This document shows positions 1 through 8,181 of a DNA stretch of 64,000 nucleotides, one piece after another; position 1 is the first letter of the stretch, and each line of letters opens with the position of its first letter. The stretch spans positions 179,948-243,947 of the forward strand of contig JAEUOR010000034.1 in assembly GCA_016790635.1 (NCBI GenBank). The letters are read 5' to 3'. This DNA comes from Burkholderiales bacterium (GTDB lineage: Bacteria; Pseudomonadota; Gammaproteobacteria; Burkholderiales; JAEUOS01). A model generated the notes under the pieces. That model did no database searches. It was given only the letters and a program-made list of their open reading frames with translations, and was not told the DNA's origin. The position numbers and the translations under genes were made by a program.

Positions 1-612
1 CCCTGGTGCTACATCGGCAAGCGTCGCCTCGAGCAGGCGCTCGCGCAATACGCCACCGCCCATCCGGACGCGCCGCCGCCGGAAGTGCGCTGGCGCCCCT
101 TCCAGTTGAATCCCGACATGCCGCTCGAGGGGATTACGCGCGCCGAGTACATCCGCCGCAAGTTCGGGCCCAACGGCGGCGCCAACTACAAGCGCGTCTC
201 AGACGTCGGCGCCGGCGAAGGCCTGGAGATGGACTTCGACGGCATCAAGCGGCAGCCCAACTCGCTGCCGGCGCATACCCTGATCGACCTGGCAGCGCCC
301 GGCGAAGAGCAGGACCGCGTCGTCGAGGCGCTTTTCAATGCCTACTTTGTCGACAACGTCGATTTCACCAACACCCGCGACCTGGTCGAAGTCGCGGTCG
401 CTGCCGGACTCGAGCGTTTGGCGGTCGAGGCCCGGCTTGCCGATACCGGTGCGATAGAGGAGGTGCGCGCCGCTGACGAGGAAGCGCGCGGCATGGGGAT
501 CTCCGGCGTGCCGTTCTTCATCTTCAACCGGCGCGTCGCCCTCTCCGGCGCACACGAGCCTTCCACCATGCTCGAGGCCATTCGCCAGGCAGAGACGGCC
601 GAGGTGCAATGA
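1..612 (+). CDS. DsbA family (FrnE-like) thiol oxidoreductase, 5' end missing
   Basis: The reading frame is open from base 1 and starts with PWCYIGKRRLEQAL, the part of the DsbA/FrnE thioredoxin fold that follows the first active-site cysteine (usual motif CPWC-x-G), so only a short N-terminus lies outside the window. The C-terminal GISGVPFFIFNRRVALSG is the cis-proline loop of FrnE-type 2-hydroxychromene isomerase/DsbA relatives. The role is a cytoplasmic disulphide or polyketide-type isomerase/oxidoreductase; no signal sequence is visible because the start is cut. Its stop overlaps the next start by 4 bp (ATGA), implying translational coupling with the FAD/Fe-S dehydrogenase. Family call firm, substrate unknown. 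Confidence 0.85.
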   Translation, partial: PWCYIGKRRLEQALAQYATAHPDAPPPEVRWRPFQLNPDMPLEGITRAEYIRRKFGPNGGANYKRVSDVGAGEGLEMDFDGIKRQPNSLPAHTLIDLAAPGEEQDRVVEALFNAYFVDNVDFTNTRDLVEVAVAAGLERLAVEARLADTGAIEEVRAADEEARGMGISGVPFFIFNRRVALSGAHEPSTMLEAIRQAETAEVQ

Positions 613-3600
613 ACGCGCCCGCGCCTTCGGCAGCACTGAGGCCCGCGGGCGCGGACGCGCTCCTGAAGCGCAGCAAGCTGGCGGGCTTGTTGCGCCGGCA
701 CACGCAGTGCGAGGTGCTTTTCGACGCCGCCTCGCGCGCACGCTATGCGACGGACGCATCGATCTACCAGATCGAGCCGGTCGGCGTGGCTGTGCCGACC
801 TCCGACGCGGACCTGGTGATGGCACTCGCCATCGCGCGAGATTTGAGCGTTCCGGTCCTGCCGCGTGGCGGCGGCACCTCCCAATGCGGCCAGACTGTCG
901 GCGAATGCCTGGTGCTGGACGCCTCCAAGCACCTCAACCGGGTCCTGAACTTCGACGCAGAGGCGCGGCGCGTGACGGTGGAGCCCGGCATGGTGCTGGA
1001 TCACCTGAACGCCTATCTCAAGCCGCACGGCCTGTGGTTTCCGGTCGATGTGTCGACCAGCGCCCAGGCCACGCTGGGCGGGATGGCGGGCAACAATTCG
1101 TGCGGGTCGCGCTCGATCGCGTACGGCAACATGGTGCACAACGTCGCGGCGATCGACGCGATTCTGGCCGACGGCAGCGAGGAACACTTCGGCCCCTTCG
1201 GCGCGGATGCGACACGCAAGGTCTCGCCGCGCCTGGGGCGCATGGTGTCCGACCTCTTTTCGTTGGGTGCGCGCGAGAAGGGCGAGATCGAACGCGTCTG
1301 GCCGCGCGTGCTGCGCCGGGTCGGCGGCTACAACCTGGACGTCTTTCATCCGGTCTCCGAGCGTCCCTACACCGCCGACAACAGCGTCAACCTGGCCCAC
1401 CTGCTGGTGGGTTCCGAAGGCACGCTGGCCCTCACGCGCAGGATCACGCTCGACCTCTCGCCGCTGCCGCGCGCCAAGGCCCTGGGCGTGGTCAATTTCC
1501 CGACCTTCTACCAGGCCATGGATGCGGCCCAGCACATCGTCAAGCTGGGGCCGGTCGCGGTCGAACTGGTCGATCGCACCATGATCGACCTGGCGCGCGC
1601 CAACCCGGCGTTTCGCCCGGTGATCGACCGCGCGCTGATCGGCACGCCGGCGGCGATCCTGCTGGTCGAATTCGCGGGTGCCGACCGTGGTGAACAACTG
1701 TCCAGGCTGAAACAACTGGTCGAACTGATGTCCGATCACGGTCTGCCGGGCAGCGTGGTCGAAATGCCCGACGAGGGCGCGCAAAAGGCGCTGTGGGAAG
1801 TGCGCAAGGCCGGGCTCAACATCATGATGAGCATGAAGGGCGACGGCAAGCCGGTCTCCTTCATCGAGGACTGCGCGGTGCCGCTCGAGCACCTGGCCGA
1901 CTACACCGCGCGCCTGACCGAGGTGTTCCACCGGCACGGCACCGAGGGCACCTGGTATGCCCACGCCTCCGTCGGCACGCTGCACGTGCGCCCCATCCTC
2001 GACATGCGCCGCTCCGGCAACGCGGGCGGTGCAGCCAAGATGCGCGCCATCGCGCAAGAGGCCAGCGCAATGGTGCGCGAGTACAAGGGAGCGTACTCAG
2101 GCGAACACGGCGACGGGTTGTGCCGCGGTGAGTGGATCGAGTGGCAATTCGGTCCGCGGCTCAACAACGCGTTTCGCGAAATCAAGGCCCTCTTCGACCC
2201 GGACAACCGCATGAACCCGGGCAAGATCATCGACCCGCCCAGGATGGACGACGCGAGCCTGTTTCGCTTCAAGCCGGGCCACGCGGTTGCGCCGGTGTCG
2301 ACTGCACTCGACTGGAGCGGGTTCGATGTCACGCGCAACCCGTTGACGGGCATCGAGACCGCGCCGGGGACCGGCCACGACCCCGCACAAGGCCTGGCCA
2401 AGGCCGTCGACATGTGCAACAACAACGGCCACTGCCGCAAGTTCGACGCCGGCACCATGTGCCCCAGCTACCGCGCCACGCGCGACGAGCAGCACCTGAC
2501 ACGCGGCCGAGCCAATACCCTGCGCCAGGCCATGTCCGGCCAACTGGGCCAGGATGGCGAGGGGGGCATTGCCTCGCGGGCGGTACACGAGGCGCTGAAA
2601 CTGTGCGTCTCCTGCAAGGGCTGCAAGCGCGAATGCCCGACCGGCGTCGACATGGCGAAGATGAAGATCGAGCACCTGCATCACTACAACAGGAAGCACG
2701 GCCTCACGCTCAAGGACAGGTTGATCGCCAACCTGCCGCGCTACGCGCCCGCAGCATCGACCTTCGGCTGGGCCCTCAACCTGCGCGACACGATCCCCGG
2801 CCTTGCCCTGCTGTCCGAGAAGCTGCTGGGCTTCTCTGCCCGCCGCAGCCTGCCCCGCTGGACACGCCCGTTCAGGAAAATGGGGTCAGACACCATTTCG
2901 GAAAAAATGGGGTCAGACCCCATTTCGGTGAATGACGCCAAGTCGGTCATCCTGTGGGTGGATACCTTCAACAACTACTTCGAGCCGGATAACCTGACCG
3001 CTGCCAAGGCAGTGCTGGAGGCGGCGGGATACAAGGTGGCCGTGAGCGTACCGCCCGGCGAGCGCCCTCTGTGCTGCGGCCGCACCTATCTGGCCACCGG
3101 TCAGGTCGATACCGCACGCGCTGAAGCCAGGCGCACCCTGGAGTACCTGCTGCCTCTCATCGACAAGGGCGCCGTCGTGGTCGGCCTCGAGCCCTCGTGC
3201 CTGTTCTCGCTGCGCGACGAATTCCTGGCGATGAACCTCGGCGCAGGCGCCGCCCGCCTGGCGCTCGAAGCCTTCACTTTCGAGGAATTCATCGCCCGCG
3301 AAGTCGACGCAGGCCGCTTCGCGGCGCGCTTCAACGCCCTGCCGCAAGAGCGCGTCCTGCTGCACGGCCATTGCCACCAGAAGGCTTTTGACGCCGTGGC
3401 GCCAATCCACAAGGTGCTGGGCCTCATCCCGCAACTCAAAGTCGAGACGATCGAATCCTCCTGTTGCGGCATGGCGGGTGCCTTCGGCTACGAGCGCGAG
3501 CACTACGATGTTTCGATGAAGATGGCGGAGCTGTCATTGCTGCCGGCGGTGCGCGCGGCCGGCGACGATACGCTCATCGTCGCCGACGGCACCAGTTGCC

Positions 3601-3677
3601 GGCACCAGATTCACGATGGCGCGGCGCGCGAGGCGCTGCACGTGGCGCGCGTGCTGGCGGCGGCGCTGGAGCGCTGA
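609..3677 (+). CDS. FAD-linked / 4Fe-4S D-2-hydroxyacid dehydrogenase (YdiJ-like fusion)
   Basis: This 1022-aa protein fuses a PCMH/VAO FAD domain, a ferredoxin domain and a GlpC/GlcF-type CCG domain. The FAD domain has LPRGGGTSQCGQTVG near residue 85 and TLGGMAGNNSCGSRS near 160. Cluster cysteines lie in MCNNNGHC...MCPSY and LCVSCKGCKRECP (residues about 600-680), and CCG motifs lie in RPLCCGRTY and ESSCCGMAG. Architecture and length match YdiJ-type D-2-hydroxyglutarate/D-lactate dehydrogenases that pass electrons to the quinone pool. The start overlaps the preceding stop. Two in-frame copies of a palindromic repeat sit in the linker before the CCG domain and encode KMGSD-type peptides; the frame stays open through them. 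Substrate is inferred, family firm. Confidence 0.9.
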   Translation: MNAPAPSAALRPAGADALLKRSKLAGLLRRHTQCEVLFDAASRARYATDASIYQIEPVGVAVPTSDADLVMALAIARDLSVPVLPRGGGTSQCGQTVGECLVLDASKHLNRVLNFDAEARRVTVEPGMVLDHLNAYLKPHGLWFPVDVSTSAQATLGGMAGNNSCGSRSIAYGNMVHNVAAIDAILADGSEEHFGPFGADATRKVSPRLGRMVSDLFSLGAREKGEIERVWPRVLRRVGGYNLDVFHPVSERPYTADNSVNLAHLLVGSEGTLALTRRITLDLSPLPRAKALGVVNFPTFYQAMDAAQHIVKLGPVAVELVDRTMIDLARANPAFRPVIDRALIGTPAAILLVEFAGADRGEQLSRLKQLVELMSDHGLPGSVVEMPDEGAQKALWEVRKAGLNIMMSMKGDGKPVSFIEDCAVPLEHLADYTARLTEVFHRHGTEGTWYAHASVGTLHVRPILDMRRSGNAGGAAKMRAIAQEASAMVREYKGAYSGEHGDGLCRGEWIEWQFGPRLNNAFREIKALFDPDNRMNPGKIIDPPRMDDASLFRFKPGHAVAPVSTALDWSGFDVTRNPLTGIETAPGTGHDPAQGLAKAVDMCNNNGHCRKFDAGTMCPSYRATRDEQHLTRGRANTLRQAMSGQLGQDGEGGIASRAVHEALKLCVSCKGCKRECPTGVDMAKMKIEHLHHYNRKHGLTLKDRLIANLPRYAPAASTFGWALNLRDTIPGLALLSEKLLGFSARRSLPRWTRPFRKMGSDTISEKMGSDPISVNDAKSVILWVDTFNNYFEPDNLTAAKAVLEAAGYKVAVSVPPGERPLCCGRTYLATGQVDTARAEARRTLEYLLPLIDKGAVVVGLEPSCLFSLRDEFLAMNLGAGAARLALEAFTFEEFIAREVDAGRFAARFNALPQERVLLHGHCHQKAFDAVAPIHKVLGLIPQLKVETIESSCCGMAGAFGYEREHYDVSMKMAELSLLPAVRAAGDDTLIVADGTSCRHQIHDGAAREALHVARVLAAALER
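2877..2927. repeat. Two in-frame palindromic REP-like repeats inside a CDS
   Basis: Two copies of a 24-bp unit start at 2877 and 2904, exactly 27 bp (nine codons) apart. The second contains a perfect palindrome, AAATGGGGTC-A-GACCCCATTT, with 10-bp arms; the first has one mismatch (GACACC). They encode KMGSDTISE then KMGSDPISV. The AT-rich flanks and symmetry differ from the surrounding GC-rich coding sequence. GGGGTCAGACCCC-type palindromes occur as dispersed REP-like repeats in proteobacteria; that link is from memory, not from a search. Confidence 0.85.
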
Positions 3678-3711
3678 GCGCGGCTCGCTGCGCCGGCTCC
3701 CGCTGTCTGCC

Positions 3712-4728
3712 TCAACTGGCCGTCTTGATGTTGTTGTCGACCGCGATCTTGCGCCACTGCGGCAGGTCGATGCGAATCTTCTGCGCGAACTCGGCGGCGG
3801 TGGTCGGTGGCGGATTGGCTGCGTTCATCGCGTGCAATCGGGCGCGCCCCTCCTCGCCCTGCGTCAGCTTGGTGACCTCTGCGTTGAGCGCACGGATGAT
3901 CGGCTCGGGCGTGCCGGCGCGGGCGAACAGGCCGAGCCAGCCGTCCAGGTTCCAGGGAATGCCAACGTCGTTGAGGGGCGGCACATCCGGTGTGCGCGGC
4001 GCCCGCACGGTCGCGCCGTGGGCCAGGGGGCGCACCTTGCCGGCCTGCACCATGCCCAGCGACGAGGTGCTATCGACCCAGCCGACCTGAAGGATGCCGC
4101 CGACCATGTCGCGCAACACCTCGGCGGAGGACTTGTACGGAACGTGGGTCATGCGCAGTCCGCGCTGCGACAGCAGCGACGCCATGATCAGATGTCCGGT
4201 CGAGCCGATGCCGGTGGTGCCATAGGAGTACCTGCCGGGATTGGCGCCGGCCAGGTCGAACAGGTCCTTCACGCTTTTGACCGGCATGTCGGGAGAAACC
4301 GACAGGAAAAGCCCGCCGACGCCGATTTGCGCGATCGGCGCCAGGTCACGCAGCAGGTCGTAGGGCTGGTCGGGATTGAGGGCCGCCGGCACGATGGTGA
4401 ACGAGGCGGCAGAGAACAGCAGCGCGTAGCCGTCGGCGGGCGCGTTGACCACCGCCATGGCGCCGATGTTGCCACTGGCGCCTGGCCGGTTCTCCGGCAC
4501 GAAGGGCTGGCCGAATACCTTCGACAGGGTATCGGCCACGTAGCGCGCGAACAGGTCGGTCTGCGCCCCCGGGCCAGACGGAATGACGAAGCGCACCGGA
4601 CGGTTCGGCCAGCCGCCGGGGAATGGCGCCTGCGCAAGACCGGCGAGCGGGCGGGCCAGCATCGCCGCGGCGAGTGCGCCGCCGGCGATGCGCGTGAGGG
4701 CCTCGCGACGTTTGGTGAAAGTCGACAT
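3712..4728 (-). CDS. Bug-family tripartite tricarboxylate receptor protein
   Basis: A 338-aa periplasmic binding protein of the Bug/TctC family. The N-terminus has KRREALTRIAGG followed by an Ala/Leu-rich core ending near LAQA: a signal peptide with a possible Tat-like twin arginine. The mature part has the family hallmarks WPNRPVRFVIPSGPGAQTD, ENRPGASGN (the ligand-carboxylate loops) and PYDLLRDL. It lies downstream of two dioxygenase genes on the same strand, so it probably imports their organic-acid substrate. No TctA/TctB membrane partner is in the window, as is common for orphan Bug receptors. Ligand unknown. Confidence 0.93.
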   Translation of the reverse strand: MSTFTKRREALTRIAGGALAAAMLARPLAGLAQAPFPGGWPNRPVRFVIPSGPGAQTDLFARYVADTLSKVFGQPFVPENRPGASGNIGAMAVVNAPADGYALLFSAASFTIVPAALNPDQPYDLLRDLAPIAQIGVGGLFLSVSPDMPVKSVKDLFDLAGANPGRYSYGTTGIGSTGHLIMASLLSQRGLRMTHVPYKSSAEVLRDMVGGILQVGWVDSTSSLGMVQAGKVRPLAHGATVRAPRTPDVPPLNDVGIPWNLDGWLGLFARAGTPEPIIRALNAEVTKLTQGEEGRARLHAMNAANPPPTTAAEFAQKIRIDLPQWRKIAVDNNIKTAS

Positions 4729-4778
4729 GTCGTGCTTCCTTTCGTCCGACGAGGAACGTGCAGGTGCGCCGCCAGCCG

Positions 4779-5855
4779 TCAGGCCGGCTCAAGCGGCGCG
4801 ACCAACGGCACCCCCGGGATGTGGATGCCGTCCGGGCGGCCGCTCGCGGTGCATCCTTGGAAATCGGTAGTCATCGACGGCGGCAGCGCCGGGCCATCCG
4901 CGGACGACAGCCACAGGCGCAACAAGTGCCGCCGCCGCTCCGCCTCGGGCCAGTCTTCGTAGGATGTACGCGAGTGGACAATCGAGTGATTGCACAGGAA
5001 CTGCATGTCGCCCGGCCGAAAATCCATGTCCAGGTGGATCGCAGCGTCGCCGGCCAGGGCCTCGACGAATTCGAGCGCCTCCTGCTGCGCCGCCGTCAGG
5101 CGCGGCACCTCCTCGAAGGCCTGGGCCTTGTGGATGAAGCTCTGGATCAGCACGGTGATCATCCGCCCCTGCCATGGCTGGAAGATCGGCGAGGTGAAGT
5201 AGCGCCGCTTGCCGGGACGCACCTCGCCGGCGCGCGAGAAGTGGAAGGGTTCTGCAAGCACGCGGGCCAGGTCGGGCCGCCGGCGCACCAGCTCGTTCCA
5301 CAGCGTGGTCGAGCTGGCGATGCGCGACAGGCCGCCCGCCTTCGACGGCCGCACGCACAACAGGCCGACGATGTCGCCCCCGTCGGTGTGGAAGCGCAGT
5401 TCCGCCGTGGTCTGGTAGCCGCGCGTCGACGGATCGGCATAGTCGAGACCGAGGTTGGCCACGTGCCCGAGCACGTGCCCCTTGGCGTTCTGCGACACAG
5501 CCTCGCCGAGGTAGGCGCCGATGCCGCGAAACGCCAAAGCCGACTGCAGGAGACTGCGCGCGCCGCTGGGCCAGCCGCGCAGGAGCACAAAGCCGCGACC
5601 GTGCAGCAGTTCGCTGCGCACCTGCGCCAGCCGCTTGCCGAATACCGGCAACGGGAAGTCGCGCTCGGTCATGGTCACCAGGTCGACTCCGCGCGCGCGC
5701 GCCGCATTCACCGCGACGTCGAGCTCATCCAGCTCGGCATGCGACAGTTCTATACGCCAGTCGCTGCGCGCCGCCATCTGCAGGCCATACCAGGCACAAT
5801 CGTCCTGGAACGTGGGGAGTGCTTCGGTGCTGCCAAGTTCGGCGATTGCCTGCAT
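4779..5855 (-). CDS. TauD/TfdA-family Fe(II)/2-oxoglutarate dioxygenase
   Basis: A 358-aa non-haem iron dioxygenase-like protein. The 2-His-1-carboxylate triad is visible as H156-T-D158 (FHTDGGDIVGLLC) and distal H294 (IVHSRTSYEDWPE), followed by an Arg-rich RRRHLLRLWL that would supply the 2-oxoglutarate carboxylate ligand. It belongs to the longer TauD-like subgroup with a GLLCxRPxxxGGLSRI segment rather than to true taurine dioxygenases. It lies between a close paralogue upstream (start 6953) and a Bug receptor downstream, all probably one operon opposed to a LysR gene. Catalytic residues are intact; the substrate cannot be read from sequence. Confidence 0.9.
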   Translation of the reverse strand: MQAIAELGSTEALPTFQDDCAWYGLQMAARSDWRIELSHAELDELDVAVNAARARGVDLVTMTERDFPLPVFGKRLAQVRSELLHGRGFVLLRGWPSGARSLLQSALAFRGIGAYLGEAVSQNAKGHVLGHVANLGLDYADPSTRGYQTTAELRFHTDGGDIVGLLCVRPSKAGGLSRIASSTTLWNELVRRRPDLARVLAEPFHFSRAGEVRPGKRRYFTSPIFQPWQGRMITVLIQSFIHKAQAFEEVPRLTAAQQEALEFVEALAGDAAIHLDMDFRPGDMQFLCNHSIVHSRTSYEDWPEAERRRHLLRLWLSSADGPALPPSMTTDFQGCTASGRPDGIHIPGVPLVAPLEPA

Positions 5856-5894
5856 GACGATCTGTCTCCGTGACGCTGCAAGGATGAGGACGAT

Positions 5895-6953
5895 TCAGTG
5901 CGCCAGCGCGGCGCGGCGCATCGAGAGGTCGAACACCGGCGGCCGCGGATGCCGCTGCCAGGCCAGCATGTCGTCCTGGCGCTCGAGGAACGACCTGGGT
6001 CGCCGCGGAAATCGGCCGGTCTCCAGCCACAGGCGCAGCAGGTAGCGCCGGCGTTCGCGCTCGGGCCAGTCCTCGTAGTTGGTGCGCGAGTGCAGAGTCG
6101 TGTAGTTGCAGAGGAACTGCATGTCGCCGGGCTCGAGGCTCATGTCGAGGTGGAACTCGGGGTCATTGCACAGGCTGTCCATCAGATCCAGCGCCTCGAC
6201 CTGCCGGGCACTCAGGCGCGGCAACTGCGCGAAGCGCTGCGCGGACTCGATGTAGGACCGGTTGTAGCGGCAAAACAGCCGCCCGTCCTGCCACTCGAAG
6301 AATGCCCCGGTGTAGTACGGCGGCTTGCCTGGCGGCTCCTCGCCGCGACGGTCCATGTGGAAGGGCTGATACATCACTTCGAGCAGGTCGGGGCGGCGCG
6401 CCAGCACGGCATTGTGGATCGCGGTCGAGCTGACGATGCGCGACAGTCCACCTTGCCTCGCCGGATGCACGCACAGCAACCCCACGAGATCGAGGGTATC
6501 GTTGTGAAACGGCAGCAGCAGCCGCGTCTGGTACCCGCGCACCTTGGCATCGGCGTGGTAGTCGACGCCCAGGTCGGTGACATGGCCGAGCAACTCGCCT
6601 TGCGCGTTCTGCGCCCGGCCGGCGCCCAAGTAGGTGCCCAGCCCCCAGTAGATCAGCGCCGTGTCCTGGATCGGGTGCCGGCCGATGTCGAAGCCCCGCA
6701 CCACGACGAAGCCGCGACCATCGACCAGATCGTCGAGCATGGCCACGATCCGGCGTCCAAGGGCGGGCAGCGGAAAATCGTCGGCGGTCATGTTCGGGAT
6801 CGACGCGCTGCGCGCCTTGGCGATCGCGAGCGCCGCCTGCAGTTCGTCGTTGTCGGCAGCACTCAGGCGCAGTACCCAATGGTCGGAACTGCGCAAGTCG
6901 GCGCCTTTCCATGCGCTTGGATGCTTGTAGTGGGCAATCTCATGCGGATTCAT
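5895..6953 (-). CDS. TauD/TfdA-family dioxygenase, paralogue of the downstream gene
   Basis: I place the start at the ATG at 6953 (MNPHEIAHYK), preceded by a good ribosome-binding site (GGAAGGATC), which gives 352 aa; the open frame continues further upstream without support. The iron triad is H150-N-D152 (PFHNDTLDLVGLLC) and H288 (TLHSRTNYEDWPE), with RRRYLLRLWL near the end. It shares order and motifs with the gene at 4779-5855 along its whole length, so the two are tandem paralogues, perhaps acting on successive or related substrates. It is the first gene of the leftward operon and faces the LysR gene across a 178-bp gap holding a LysR-type box. Confidence 0.9.
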   Translation of the reverse strand: MNPHEIAHYKHPSAWKGADLRSSDHWVLRLSAADNDELQAALAIAKARSASIPNMTADDFPLPALGRRIVAMLDDLVDGRGFVVVRGFDIGRHPIQDTALIYWGLGTYLGAGRAQNAQGELLGHVTDLGVDYHADAKVRGYQTRLLLPFHNDTLDLVGLLCVHPARQGGLSRIVSSTAIHNAVLARRPDLLEVMYQPFHMDRRGEEPPGKPPYYTGAFFEWQDGRLFCRYNRSYIESAQRFAQLPRLSARQVEALDLMDSLCNDPEFHLDMSLEPGDMQFLCNYTTLHSRTNYEDWPERERRRYLLRLWLETGRFPRRPRSFLERQDDMLAWQRHPRPPVFDLSMRRAALAH

Positions 6954-7051
6954 CGCAGTCGATCCTTCCGGCAGGGTATGGGCATGCACTCGGAGCGGCA
7001 TGCATGCTCCCACTTGCCGAGCGGCGACGCCAGTGAATTCTGGTAGGCTAG

Positions 7052-7071
7052 GCATAACCATACGGTTATGC
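7052..7071. promoter_or_regulatory. LysR-type operator box between divergent genes
   Basis: GCATAACC-ATAC-GGTTATGC is a perfect inverted repeat with 8-bp arms and a 4-bp spacer. Its core ATAAC-N6-GTTAT fits the T-N11-A consensus of LysR-type recognition sites. It sits about 98 bp from the dioxygenase start (6953) and 60 bp from the regulator start (7132), the usual place for a box controlling both divergent transcripts. Confidence 0.75.
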
Positions 7072-7131
7072 GGCTGTGATGTAGCGGTTTCACTGTCTGC
7101 CGGCCGCAACGTGCCACCCGGGGAGGCGGCC

Positions 7132-8082
7132 TTGACGATTCGCCGGTTTTTCGGACGCGACCTAAAGCTGCGCCACCTGCGGCTGTTGATCGCAATCGAC
7201 GACGCCGGCCGACTGAGTCAGGTGGCGCGTCTGATGCACGTGACGCAGCCGGCGCTGTCGAAATCGCTTGCGGAGATCGAACGCGCGATCGGTGCGCCGC
7301 TGTTCGACCGCACCGCGCACGGTCTGGTGCCGAATCGGGCCGGCACCACCCTGATCCGCGCGGCCCGCAGCGTCCTGGCGGAACTCGAACGCGCCAACGG
7401 CGACATGGAAAACCTCGCGCGCGGGGAAGTGCAACGCCTGAACGTCGGTGTCATGCCGACGATGTCGCTGGGGCTGGTGGCGGGCGCCGTCGCGCTCCTG
7501 GGGCAACGCCATCCCGGTGTTGCGGTGAACGTTGCCGAGGGGCTGACCGAGGCGCTGCTGCCCGAACTCATCGCCGGCCGCCTCGACATGGTCATCGGGG
7601 CGCGGCTGCGCCGCGCCCTGCCAGCCGGCATCGAGCCCTTTCCGCTGTACGACGAGCCGATGCGGATCGTGGTTGCGCCGCGCCATCCCCTGGCCCGGCG
7701 TAAGCGCGCCGCCTGGGACGAACTGATCGCTTATCCCTGGGTGCTGCCGCCGCCCGCGAGCCGCATCCGCGTCGCTTTCGAGCGCGCGCTGCGCCGCGCC
7801 GGCCTGGCGTCACCGGTGCGGGTGACCGACTGCCTGATAACCGACCTGGTCCTGGGCCTGCTGGCCGAGGCCAGCGCAGTAAACCTCATGCCGCTGCGCC
7901 TCGCGCAAGCCCTGCAACGGCGCCGCCTCGTGGTTCAAATTGCCGAACCGCATGCGCGCACCCTCGACCTGTGGATGCCGGTGACCACGTTTGCCCAGGC
8001 GCAGCGTGGCAGCGCTCCCGCGGTGGGCCACATGCTTGAGTGCCTGCGCGAAGTCACCGGTGCGTCGGCCGGCACCGGCTAA
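7132..8082 (+). CDS. LysR-family transcriptional regulator
   Basis: I choose the TTG at 7132 because GGGGAGG lies five bases upstream and the product then starts MTIRRFFGRDLKLRHLRLL, the usual LysR beginning; this gives 316 aa. The N-terminal winged helix-turn-helix contains LSQVARLMHVTQPALSKSLA. The remainder is a type-2 periplasmic-binding effector domain (LNVGVMPTMSLGLV, MRIVVAPRHPLA). It is divergent from the dioxygenase/dioxygenase/Bug operon and very probably regulates it, and itself, through the box at 7052-7071. The inducer is likely the compound bound by the Bug receptor (inference). Confidence 0.9.
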   Translation: MTIRRFFGRDLKLRHLRLLIAIDDAGRLSQVARLMHVTQPALSKSLAEIERAIGAPLFDRTAHGLVPNRAGTTLIRAARSVLAELERANGDMENLARGEVQRLNVGVMPTMSLGLVAGAVALLGQRHPGVAVNVAEGLTEALLPELIAGRLDMVIGARLRRALPAGIEPFPLYDEPMRIVVAPRHPLARRKRAAWDELIAYPWVLPPPASRIRVAFERALRRAGLASPVRVTDCLITDLVLGLLAEASAVNLMPLRLAQALQRRRLVVQIAEPHARTLDLWMPVTTFAQAQRGSAPAVGHMLECLREVTGASAGTG

Positions 8083-8181
8083 GACGTGTGCCTCGTCGCG
8101 CATGTGTCCGACAAGGTGCTGGCGCACTGAAAGCAGGACGCGGCGGGAGCCAGGTCGAGCACGCGGCGACTGACCCCGTGA

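Noticed and set aside
347..356. TTGTCGACAA identical to the operator core of the 23.8/27.4-kb sites
   Set aside because: It lies inside the DsbA-like coding sequence, lacks AT-rich arms and has no flanking (T/G)GCTAN hexamers, so I treat it as chance coding sequence.
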